DNA of 64,000 nt, taken from the NCBI GenBank assembly GCA_016271365.2, contig CM057456.1, positions 1,394,585,501 through 1,394,649,500 on the forward strand, written 5' to 3'. Both the position numbers and the translations under genes were made by a program. Below, one piece after another: positions 51,700 through 61,810 of this stretch (position 1 is its first letter; every line of letters begins with the position of its first letter). The notes under the pieces are model-generated. The model worked only from the letters and a program-made list of their open reading frames with translations. It was not told the DNA's origin and searched no databases. The DNA comes from Neoceratodus forsteri (Eukaryota > Chordata > Ceratodontiformes > Ceratodontidae).

Positions 51700-53527
51700 C
51701 ATCCTCTAACCATTTTTAGGGAACAGTAACAAACAAACTGATACAATTGTTTATATGAACAGCCATGGCGAGACTGAGTGCGCAAGAAGGCAAAGAAAAA
51801 GAGAAACACCCCTCCCCGCAGTCACCCGACTCCAATCGAGAAAAAAAAAAGATTAAGGAAAAGCTTCCACATATGTTATTCATGGGGTGTGTGCCACAAC
51901 ATCGCCAGCTTTAAGTAATTCAGCTAGAGAGCCTTAACAATCATGGTCCAGTAAGTGTAGCTCACCCCCCCCCGGAAGGAACTTCCGGTAGATGCACATT
52001 TAATCTGTGAGTCTCGATGTCTATTTAGCCATATTGGCTTGTGTTACTTTAACCTGAACTAGCAATTGAGGTTCCATACCTGGTGAACCAGTCTCAACGT
52101 CCCTTTGAGAGTTCCTGGTGAGTGTAATCTGTCTTGGGGTGATAACGCTTCACTGTAAGAACCCCCGTAGCGTAGCCCATCAGGCCCGCTTGCATTTCTC
52201 ATCTTATTGAAGTGCTTAGCAACCCCCTCGCGCATTTGATGTGGGCGGGCCTTTAAGAGTCCTTAATCAGGCAAAATAGAGAGAAGGGGAAATTGAAATA
52301 AAATAAAAGGTCCTAAATAGGGTGCCATTTGCTGCGCTTGAAAGAGTCTCAGCCATGTATTAGAAGCCAATCTGCGTTTCAATGCAGATTAAGGTAAGCA
52401 GAAACACGTTCGCTCTTCTTTCTTCCCAATCATGTCTCGTCTGCAGTCTCGGGTTCCTCTCCCGACATAGGTTCCTCCTCTTCCATTCGGAGGTGTGCTG
52501 CTCTTTTATCTAGCTTTGTAGGGTCTCCCAACTGAAGCGATCAATGAGGAGATGTCTGCCGGAGGTTCGTGCACTGATTTCCTGGGCGGCACCCTTTCTC
52601 GTGAAACCTCCTGAGCAATCGACCATGCTGAATAAGGAGATCCTTTCTAGTTTCTTTCATCAATGGTGGAGCGGTTATTCCCAGCGACTCTAAAATGGGG
52701 CGCAGACAGCAGGTCCTGGAAGACTTTGGACCTTTTTGGTGACAGTTTTGAGCTGTGCTGTGGAGGATCTGAACCTTCATGTTCACGGCTCGTGTATCTG
52801 CCTCATAACAGGCCAGATTAGCTTTCTAGTGTCTTGGACAATAGTAGTGTGGTCATTATCTATATATATCCTGTGACCTTGATTTCAGTACTCCCTGTTT
52901 CCGGCCGCCTCAAGGTTTCTCTTTTACTTGATAGCTGGCAAGTCTGCGATTATAGGCGAGGCCTCGCATCTGTGTTTTTAGGGTGAGGGCCAGAGCTCTA
53001 TGGGCCCAATCCATCGGAGGTCCATTTCTTGTGGTATCTGGAGTATCTGCCTCAGTAGTTTCTGTAGAAACTGAGCGACATTCTGATATTTGTCCTCAGA
53101 TCCTCAGGAATGCCGAGAATCTGATATTCTGCCTTCTGTTTCTTCCCTCAAGGTCGTCCAGTTTACTGTGAGCTCCAGTCTCTAGCCAGTAAAGTAAATC
53201 AAGAGGCGGTCTGCGATCGATTGTTCCACTAGTTGATTAGTGCATAATTGAGTTGTTCCATTTGTAATTCGAGCTTTGATAAGATCCGATCTGAGATCGT
53301 TTAATGTTTGGTCGATCTTGGTCACTGCAGGCTGTCTGTAGTATAACTTTTGAGGCTAGCTGGGACTTCATCCGTCGAGGCCTCCGAGCACTGCAGGACC
53401 TGTGTTGCGTCTCTCTCTCTTGCGAGTCATGTCTGCCCTCCTCTCTCATCATATCTCTTAATTTTTGCATTGGGGTTGTTGGAAGTTTTCCAGTTCTGTT
53501 TCTTTTGGCTTTTGCTGGTGAAGACAT
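51700..53527 (-). pseudogene. L1 ORF1 (RNA-binding protein), broken
   Basis: The start at 53527 gives MSSPAKAKRNRTGKLPTTP, a basic N terminus usual for L1 ORF1, followed by a polar charged region (MREEGRHDSQERETQ). Later, at 52541-52786, NMKVQILHSTAQN and PILESLGITAPPLMKETRK lead to LLRRFHEKG, resembling the RRM and C-terminal domain of L1 ORF1 proteins. The middle and the 3' part (52500-51700) are in several frames. About 90 bases of 5' UTR precede the start. Confidence 0.7.
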
Positions 53528-53604
53528 GCCTCTGTGTGGATGCTGTACATAGATTATAGTCAGGAGGGAGACGGAGCTCTAAGTCTATGCTGCCATTAAG
53601 TCTC

Positions 53605-53612
53605 TGACGTCA
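53605..53612. promoter_or_regulatory. CRE/ATF-type palindrome TGACGTCA at L1 5' end
   Basis: The full 8-bp palindrome TGACGTCA lies 10-17 bases inside the element's first base (53622, minus strand). CREB/ATF factors bind this site, and promoters of LINEs lie in their 5' UTR. The CpG is intact although much of the window shows CpG decay. Activity is inference. Confidence 0.45.
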
Positions 53613-53890
53613 CTGGAAGTCCCATTGCTCTCCATTTCTTGATGGCCTTACCTCTTTTGCCCATCCTGTCCTTACTGCATTGTCCTCTTTGTCACTTTCT
53701 CCATTTACCCTAAGCTTCTCCTATCGACATCTCTATGTTGGTGTCTACCTCACTTGTACCCTGATACTTTAGGGGCTATGTTCCCTGCTCCTTTCCAGTG
53801 CCTCCCCTTGGCTGTTTAAATGCTTGTCAATGAATTATTTAAACCTTATCACCTAGGATCCTGGTTCCCCTCCTGGACAGATGCAGACCA

Positions 53891-54740
53891 TCATGCCAGT
53901 ATAGGCCTGCATCCCTCCAGGTGGACCCCCAGTCCCCCAGTGAAGCCAAATCCCTGAGCTCTGCACCAGTTTTTCAACCACTGATTGAATCCCATGGTGT
54001 GGAGCAACCTAGCCTCACCCATGCCATAAACAGGCAGCACCTCTGAGATGGTTACCGTGTGTGCTATTTGTCTAAGGCCCCTCCCCATCTCTACAAACGC
54101 TTCTTGCATTGCTCTGATCCCTTTCTTAACCAGGTTAGTTGTCCCTAGGTGGACAGTTACATCCAGCTCCTCCCTGTGCAGCTGCTCCCTGGATCCTGAG
54201 AATTCGCTCCTGTTCCTCAAAGCCATGGCACCAGGCAGGCACCTTACCTCCTCTCCTTCCTCCCCAGTTCTCCTTCCTAACATGGAGTCCCCCACCAGGA
54301 GTTGTTTCTTCTCCTGTGGGGTCCCATGCCACCCTCCTGTGGGTCTCCTTTGTGGAGGTTCCCAGCATCCTCCTTGGTCTCCACTATGGGTGCCTCCATA
54401 GAGGAACCACACTTTTCCAGAACGGCATAGAAATTGTGGAGAGGTACAACTGAAGGAATGTGCCTCTGTTCCACCACCCTCAGCCTCCCTGAGCCCACTG
54501 TGGTCCAACCACTCCTCTTTCTTGGCAACCTCATAGGCAATGACAGTGACCTGGTGGTCCCTGGGTGGGAGAGGAGGTCCCACAAATCCTGGCCAACTCA
54601 GCCTGGAGATGAGCAACCTCCTCCCTCAGCCCAGAGAGGTGCCTGCAGATGGGACAACACTGCATCCTCCAGAACATCTCCTGGAAGACTGCTGCTCCAC
54701 AGCCACTGCACTGCACCACTCCCAACATGTCTTTTTTCTG
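53891..54740 (-). pseudogene. CR1-B ORF1: zinc finger plus SGNH-esterase-like domain
   Basis: It starts MLGVVQCSGCGAAVFQ at 54728 and continues MFWRMQCCPICRHLSGLREE, the Cys-rich finger. In other frames follow LVGDSML (nucleophile Ser block, changed after GDS) and VHLGTTNLVKKGIRAM, where CR1-A has HLGTNDL, so the GxND block is damaged. The end VLPVYGMGEARLL, GFNQWLKNWCRAQGFGF to 53891 is better kept than in CR1-A, whose copy is split by DIRS. Its role in CR1 is not settled; an esterase activity has been proposed for the family. Confidence 0.85.
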
Positions 54741-55124
54741 GCCCTCTAACTGTTATTTGGAATACTTACTCTTTCCTCTCTTTGTTTAATTCTTTTTTTT
54801 TCTTTTTTTTCTCCTTCTCTTCTCTCCCTACTTACTGACTGTCTCTGCACCCTTTTAGTTCCTGATCTTCCTGTTCTGAGACAAGAAGTTCCTATATTTC
54901 TCAGTAGTCTCCTTACTTGCTCAGAGTCAGACCTCCAGCAGCTGGGGGTGGGGGAACGGAGAGCTACTCTTGCCCTTCTAGGATGGTGAGTCTTTTGTGG
55001 CTTTGTGATCTCTCACTTCCTGCTCCCAAACAGGAAGTTCCTGTTGTCAGTTAAATCCTGTGCCTATAAAAGTAGACCTGGTTTAGGGTGGGGGGTGGTG
55101 GAGGGGAGGAAAGGAGGGCAATAT

Positions 55125-55519
55125 AGCCCCAGTAGAGAAGTTTTGGTTGTACCAGTAGCTCCTTCCTCCAGGTTTTCTGTCTGCTTTGTGGCAGAAGCTA
55201 TCTAGGGCAGTGTTTATATCTGGTCTTAACCTGGCTCCTTCTAGCTAAGCCACTCCCCCTACTTTGCAAATCTTTCTACACCTAGTTAATTTCACAGATA
55301 ACAATTCCCTTCTGGCATCTGTGACAAGCATCTAGATAAGTACACAGATAACACAGATAACAATTTACTTCAACTGCCTCTTGACGAACACACTAACTCC
55401 TTTTTTTTTTTTTTACCCTAAATTGAAGGTCCCAGTACAAGAGATCTAGTTCTTAGCCCCAGTAGAGAAGTTTTAGTTATACAAGTAGCTCTTTCCTCCT
55501 GGTTTTCTGTCTGCTTTGT
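55125..55519 (-). repeat. CR1-B 5' tandem monomers
   Basis: AGCCCCAGTAGAGAAGTTTT, then GTAGCTC-TTCCTCC-GGTTTTCTGTCTGCTTTG occurs at 55125 and again at 55455, a 330-bp period, with 1.2 units before the element ends. Between them are TTACCCTAAATTGAAGGTCCCAG-type sequences shared with the CR1-A monomers. Inner duplications (cacagataacaattt, 55290-55365) explain the longer unit. Confidence 0.8.
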
Positions 55520-58475
55520 CATTGCTTTATTAGATGATCAGCCAGGCATGCCACTGTCAAACGAGGTTATGGACCTACCACCTAAAGATTCTTCTGATAG
55601 TGTAATTAATGAATATGGAAAATACTTTATTACTTTTGTTAAGAACAACTCATTGGTTATTTTGAATGGTAGAACTCAAAGGGATGAAAAGGGGAGGGTA
55701 ACCTTTGTTGGCCCTAATGGCCAGAGTCTGATTGATTATGTTCTAATGGATCACAAATTATTTTATATGATAAAGTTTTTACGAATTGTGATGAGAACCG
55801 AAAGTGATCATGCGCCACTGGAATTTTTTTTTTATTTTATTTTTAACACCGGAATTTATTTTGTTGGCCAGCTGTAATATTAATAACTCATTACATATGG
55901 TTGATCCCTTAATCATGCCAAAGATTAAGCAGAAACAAAAATTGAGGGTTAATTCAGTGATGCTGGAGAAGGCAAACACTGTTTATCATTCATGATTGTC
56001 ATCTTTAGAGCAGGAATCTATTATGAGCTCAGTTTCATTAAAAGAAGTAGAGAATTATTTACAACATATTTTTTCCCAAATACGACAATGTATATATTCT
56101 TCTAATGTAGTAAATAAAACTTCAAATAATCACAATTGGTTTGCCTACTCATGTAAGACTGAGAAAAATAAACTAAAAAAGATGGTAACTATTATAAAAC
56201 AACATCCTTGAAAGGCAAACTTTAAAACTCTGACTTTGATTGGGAAAAAATATAAAAACTTTCTTAAAGGGAAAAAAGATGAATACGGGAAGCATCAGTG
56301 GAATTTAATGCTTCAAATCATACAGTCCAAAGACATCAGAGTTTTGTGGGATATGGTATCTAGAGGCTCAGCATCCTATAATAATACTTTATTATCAGTG
56401 ATTTTGGAAGCAAATTGGATTTCTCACTATATGAATTTATTTAATTATCCCCTGGGACAACTGGATATACAAAATCTTTCTTTTACAAGCCCTCTTTTTA
56501 CATATTTAAGTGAGCTGCAGCCATTACAAGTAGAAATCTCAGAAGTCACGGACATATCTAAACTAATGAATAGTAATGCTCCTGGGCCAGATTCCATACC
56601 ATCTGAAATTTATAACTATAATATTGATGTCTGGGCACCGTTATTAACTAGATATTTTAACTTCTGTCTTGAAAAAAAAAACAGATACCATCTTCCTGCA
56701 AATTAAACATAATAGTTCCACTTCATAAAAAAGGATCCTATCTTGACCCTTCTAATTATCGTCCAGTTAATCTTTTGGACTCAATTTCAAAGATTTTTTC
56801 AAGATTACTATTAAACAGATTAATGGACTGGTCCAACAGAATCTCAGTCATTTCCTCCTTTCAGGCAGGTTTTAGGTGTAATTTCGCAACCCTAGATAAT
56901 TTGTTTTGCTTAAGTCATTTATTTGAAAAATATGTACATATAAAAAAATGAAATTATGTACATTATTTATCAATTTCTCTTCAGCTTTCGGTTCCATTAA
57001 TTGTAGTATTCTATGGTGTATCTTGAGAAATTGTGGTATAAGCAATTCCTTGTTACAGCCAATTCAGTTGTTATACATGGATACCTACATTAAAGTCAGA
57101 TATGATACTCAACGGAACTCAACAGAATCTTTCCCCCTCATTAAGAGGGGTAAAACAAGGGTGTTTGCTAGCCCCAGCATTATTTAAATTTTATATTAAT
57201 GATTAGTTGAACTTTGATGAACAAATGCATTTTGACTCTCCAAAAATTAATGACTTACATTGTCACGCACTAGCGTATGCGGATGACCTCCTGTTGTCAC
57301 TAACAAAAAGAGATCTTCAGATGAAAATGGAGATCAACAAAGAAAAATGTAAGAAACTTCAACTTAAAATTAGTATCTCTAAAACCAAAGCTTTGACATT
57401 TGATTCAAGAAATAATAACACAATTTTTTTTTGTGTTAGATCATCATAAGATTGATAATGTTATGCCCTATGTATATCGTGGAATCAGTGTTGCGGCTAA
57501 TACTCTTTGGACAATTCATCATAAGTCTCAGATAAGCAAATCAAAAATAAGTGCTAAAGCGCTCTTAAAGTTCCATTCTAAACTTGGAGGTCTTGATACA
57601 ACATCAGCCCTAAAAGCAGTTGAGGCGAAAATTAATCCATTACTGACTTATGGATCAGAAGTTTTTCCCTGTGATAGTAGGATGGAATCTTCTCTTCTTT
57701 ATTTTTATAAATCTTTACTTATGGTCCCTCTTTCCACAGCATCTGCTATAGTTAGAGCAGAACTAGGGAGATTATCAACATATGCAATCAGTCAATATAG
57801 ATCCCTCTCATATTGGTTGAAAATTATAAATAATCATAACCCTTTGCCTAGGTCATGTTATGTTTAAATGAGAAATAAAATGGTTTCAAATGGGCCTAAG
57901 ATCAAAATGGCTGTCAAGTATACATCAAATTCTTGAAATGATTAACCTTATGCACTTATGGACAGATTCACAGAAAAAAATATTAATTTCCTTACAATAT
58001 AAGGAACTTATTAAGAAAATATTATTCTCTAAGTCACAGGATAGGGATATGGAATCAATCAAAGCCCCAAAATGTGCACCCTGGTTTAGGACAAATAAAG
58101 TAGATCATGGTTTGGAAAATTACTTTTTATTCCCCTTAGAACCATTTAAAAGGAAAGCTTTAACATGGGCCAGGTTTGGCCTGATAAATTCTAAGTACTC
58201 GTACCTGAACAAAAATTTGGGGGACAATAATGCTATAGCAAAAGTTTTGATGTGTCAGTGTGATCAAAATATGCCAGAAACTTTACTACACTTAGTTACC
58301 GCATGTCCTTTTTATTTGGATCTTCGTACTAAATTCTTACAGGAAATCTTGGAATGCTATGGTAATACAAATTATGACATTCTATTTATTCTTCTGTATC
58401 CTTTTACAATAAAGGACACAGAAATAATAATGTCATTTTTTGTATCGCTGATGAAAAGGAAAAAAACTGTCATAC

Positions 58476-59367
58476 TGTGGAAGGGTTGTGGGATAACAGA
58501 TGGACCAGACCCCGAAGTTCAAGTTCAACACACAATCTCTGTGTAATGTTTATTCAAAATACAGAAATAACCTTCAGAAATTGCATTTTCCTTCTTCAGT
58601 ACATTAGTTTGCAGCAACAGACTATGAATGTCCTTTCTCTGCACTTAGCCAGCACCTACTGACACTGATTTCTGATCTAGCTCAGCAGTTGAGATTCAGC
58701 CTCCACCCTTATGCAGGCCTTGTTTGCTTGGGTGATGGGGGCTCAAATAAAAAAAAAAAAAAACAAGCTAAAGATAAAGAACCTCAATGCAGAAGCACTG
58801 TAACATGGGTTATCCCAAAGGGCATGGTAAGCCAAGTTTCAAAGACACACAACATCACACATACTTCCATAATGCAAAGCATCATGGGATATATGCAGAT
58901 CACCATGACATTTCAGACTTGTTCAGTTTACAGCAATTTACATCCATTTTAAATTGCACAACTAACTTAATTTTTATAATAGTCACCTAGTACTTTTTAC
59001 CATTATCAAAACTCCTAGTGCCATGGTATTTTCAACATTTACAGGTTTCATAAACATAAGGTATATACATCAAGGTATTTTATGACATAGTGCTGTTACA
59101 TACTAAATCTAACAATGATAAACACAACCTGTTTTACATACACTTGGAGGTCACCACAATAACCTCCCTGTACGAGGACCTGAGAGGGAAAAGGAAAATT
59201 AAAGAGGACACTATAGCATAGTCAAGAAAGGGAAGTGGGTGCCCATAGATGGCTAACCTTATGGACTAGAAACTGTAAAGGAGAGATTAGGCTAAGAAAT
59301 AGAACAACTGTTGCAACAGATTTAAGAAAAGATTGGTCCTCAAGAATGGCAGGAGCTCCCTGTCATA
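58476..59367 (-). repeat. 3' LTR of the short LTR retrotransposon
   Basis: This is the downstream LTR in the element's own orientation. It differs from the other copy by scattered substitutions and small indels (for example a longer A run at 58748-58763), so the insertion is not recent. No coding potential. Confidence 0.8.
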
Positions 59368-59675
59368 TATCCCCCACCTTAAGAGGGAAGCAGTTATTTC
59401 AGACTGCTTACCACCTTCCTGTCCCAGGAAGGGATGGAGTTTCTACTCATCCATCTTCAGAAGCTCTGTCTCAGGGTCCCTATTAACGATAAACATTCTA
59501 TCATAAACATAATGGATATCATCATTCTTTACCCTGGGGCATTAATGCATCTCTCAACAGAGACTAATGGTACCTTCCCATCTCCTTTAAGGGAAAGTCT
59601 GTCATATTCCATTGACATCAATTCCTGCACCATATCTAGATATTAAATCAGCATTTGCATGTTGTCCATCATGTT

Positions 59676-60660
59676 TCATAACTGAAAATGTGGATGACTG
59701 TAAAGTCTAATACTACAGAAATAATTTTTCTGGGGTGAATAATTGCCTGATCCAACCCCACCAGACATGTTAGTTTTAAGCAGGGGCCCAGTCCTAGGTT
59801 CAACCCCTCTACATAAACCCACTATGTCTCTTGATTCATTCATTTTACTTGCTACTGATATAGACACCTGAGGGTAGACACTCTTGGTGTTACCCCGACA
59901 CAGGTTCCTATCCATTTTCCACCCCCTCCTCCTTGATAAGTTTTCCCTCAAAAAAATAAAACACATGTACCACCTCCTTGATATTAGCATATTGTAACAT
60001 TTTGGCAATATTAACATCTTTATCCTGCAGTATACCCCAGTCAATACTGTTAATAGATTTAGCGCATCAATACAAGAAGAAGTCCGTTCAGCCTCATAGG
60101 CTTCTTCTTGCTTGCTTGGAGTCTTCAACCCCAGCACAGTATCACTAGGCACAGTCTTACCTGTGGTCTCACATTCAAGTTCCATATTTGTATCTCCGAC
60201 CTCCAACAGGTAACATCCTGGGAACAAAGGAATATCCTGCTCAGTCAGGGGGTCCTCCTCAAACAGAGCCCACAAAAAATCCTCCTCCGACTCTATCCAA
60301 ACTCTCCAGCAGGAACCTCTCGAGCACCTGTCACCAGTGTTCCACCTCTCTGCGTAGTCAGTCTGCCTCCAGCCATTGCTCACTCATCCAGTGGATCATC
60401 CTCATCAGGGTCTCCACCTCCTGTGTGTTGTCTCTCACACCTCCAGTCTGCCTCGACCTGCATCTCTTCATCATCTTCAGGCTTGGCCTTCTTCTGAGCT
60501 CCCAGGTCCAGTCCAGGCAGCAGCTTCTCTCCATCTGTCAGCCATGGTTCTGGTCAGAACTTCATAGACTTTCTTCTTCGGTTTCTCCTCTGGCAAATCC
60601 TGGTGCATCGGTCCACCTGGGATATCTAGGCGATATCCACCAGAAAATGTCCCTCTAACA
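59676..60660 (-). pseudogene. interior of short LTR element, unidentified frames
   Basis: Minus-strand frames include MHQDLPEEKPKKKVYEVLTR and MADRWREAAAWTG (60477-60620), an acidic stretch EDDEEMQVEADWRCERQ in another frame, and a 235-codon frame (59676-60383) with ESEEDFLWALFEEDPLTEQ and FPGCYLLEVGDTNMEL. I do not recognise a family: no RT, protease, integrase or zinc knuckle is visible. The position just after the 5' LTR suggests a gag remnant or a captured sequence. Confidence 0.35.
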
Positions 60661-60667
60661 CCAAGTC

Positions 60668-61561
60668 TGTGGAAGGGTTGTGGGATAACAGATGGACCAG
60701 ACACCACACTTCAAGTCCAACACACAATCTGCGTGTGATGTTTATTCAGAATACAGAAATAACCTTCAGAAATGGCATATTCCTTCTTCAATTCATCAGT
60801 TTTCAGCAACAGTCCATGAATGTCCTTTCTCTGCACTTACTGACACTGATTTCTGATCTAACTCAGCAGTTGAGATTCAGCCTCCACCCCTATGTGGGCC
60901 TTGTTTGCCTGAGTGGTGAGGGCTCAAATAAAATAAAATAAAAACAAAACAAACCAAGCTATAGATAAAAAACTTCAATGCAGAAGCACTGAAATATGGG
61001 TTACCCCAAAGGGCATTTACAATAAGCCAGGTTTTAAAGAAACACAACGTCACACATACTTCCATAATGCAAAGCATCATGGAATATATGCAAATCAACA
61101 TGACATTTCAGACTTGTTCAGTTTACAGCAATTTCCATCCATTTTAAATAGCACAACTAATTTGATTTTTATAATAGTCACCTAGTACTTTTTACCATTA
61201 TCAAAAATACCTAGTGCCATGGTATTTTCAACGTTTACAGGTTTCATAAACATAAGGTATATACATCAAGGTATTTTATGACAGTGCTATTACATACTAA
61301 ATCCAACAACGACAAACACACCCTGTTTTACATATGCTTGCAGGTCACCACAATAACCTCCCTGTACGAGGACCTGAGAGGGAAAAGGAAAATTAAAGAG
61401 GACACTGCAGCATAGTCAAGAAAGGAGAGGGGGTGCCCATAGATGGCCAACCTTATGAACTAGAAACTGTAAAGGATAGATTAGGCTAAGAAATAGAAGA
61501 ACTGTTGCAACAGATTTAAGAAAAAGTCAGTCCTCAAGAGTGGCAGGAGCTCCCTGTCACA
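60668..61561 (-). repeat. 5' LTR of the short LTR retrotransposon
   Basis: Upstream LTR in element orientation. Immediately inside it (complement of 60640-60667) the sequence reads GACTTGGTGTTAGAGGG, where a primer-binding site complementary to a tRNA 3' end would be expected; TTGGTG is compatible but I cannot assign the tRNA. Confidence 0.8.
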
Positions 61562-61810
61562 CATAAAAGAAAAAAGATCTTCCTACATTAGATCTCGATG
61601 AATACCGCTTTGATATGTATGTATTTTTCTATGTATGATGTAATATTATAATGCTGTTATTTAATGTAATTTACATGTATGATGACTGTTGATTATTAAT
61701 GTATATGTGTTTTTTTAATTCGGATATATTTTTTATCTCCTTTTTCTGATTGTAATAACCAAGATGTTATGTTACATCCTGGTTGATCAATAAACTAAAC
61801 TGGCATTAAC
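61562..61810 (+). mobile_element. 3' UTR end of the old I/Jockey-type LINE
   Basis: AT-rich sequence directly after the LTR element, ending at ATCAATAAACTAAACTGGC (61788-61804), a probable 3' tail of the LINE whose ORF2 is interrupted at 58475. There is no long poly(A). Confidence 0.45.

Larger units (their letters stand above)
47169..53622 (-). mobile_element. full-length L1-clade LINE with 18-bp target-site duplication
   Basis: A 6454-bp insertion is flanked by identical 18-bp repeats CATTGCTCTCCATTTCTT (47151-47168 and 53623-53640) that match one uninterrupted copy in CR1-A. On the minus strand it starts GGACTTCCAGTGACGTCA and ends in an A-rich tail (complement of 47169-47180). It contains ORF1 (53527 to about 51700) and ORF2 (about 51245 to 47497). 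The identical duplication marks it as one of the younger insertions, although both ORFs have acquired stops or frameshifts. Confidence 0.92.
44309..55519 (-). mobile_element. CR1 LINE copy B, near full length, split by L1
   Basis: On the minus strand it has 5' monomers (55519-55125), ORF1 (54740-53891), ORF2 (47152-44700) and the CR1 3' end with two TTTCTATG octamers (44311-44333 as complement). It splits the ORF2 of the old LINE; CATT on both sides (44304-44307 and 55520-55523) may be a short duplication. A full-length L1 (47169-53622) lies at its ORF2 start. It is collinear with CR1-A, which allowed the insertion borders in both copies to be placed. Confidence 0.92.
43836..58475 (+). pseudogene. 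LINE (I/Jockey type, possibly Vingi) ORF2, split by CR1-B
   Basis: The endonuclease starts at 43836 (LRLLSWNTAGIKQKS, then ETWSQD) and is cut at 44308 by CR1-B. It resumes at 55520 with LVILNGRTQRDEKG, FVGPNGQSLIDYVLMD and RTESDHAPLE. RT follows: NSNAPGPDSIPSEIYN (56560), IIVPLHKKGSYLDPSNYRPV (56705), FQAGFR, RGVKQGCLLAP (57150) and the catalytic AYADDLLLS (57270). The C-terminal part has SKLGGLDTTSALKAVEAKIN, RAELGRLSTYAISQYRS and a CQCDQNMPETLLH zinc-like end (58255-58300). It is interrupted again at 58476 by an LTR element. Many stops make it old. The clade name is a guess; LINE identity is firm. Confidence 0.85.
58476..61561 (-). mobile_element. short LTR retrotransposon with two 0.89-kb LTRs
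   Basis: Direct repeats 58476-59367 and 60668-61561 are highly similar, and both begin (plus strand) TGTGGAAGGGTTGTGGGATA and end near CTCCCTGTCA. Read on the minus strand the LTRs run TG...CA, and the purine tract AAGGTGGGGGATA lies just 5' of the 3' LTR (complement of 59368-59380). Flanks CATAC and CATAA may be a 5-bp duplication with one change. The interior is only about 1.3 kb, too short for gag-pol, so it is non-autonomous or internally deleted. It interrupts the 3' end of the old LINE ORF2. Confidence 0.8.
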
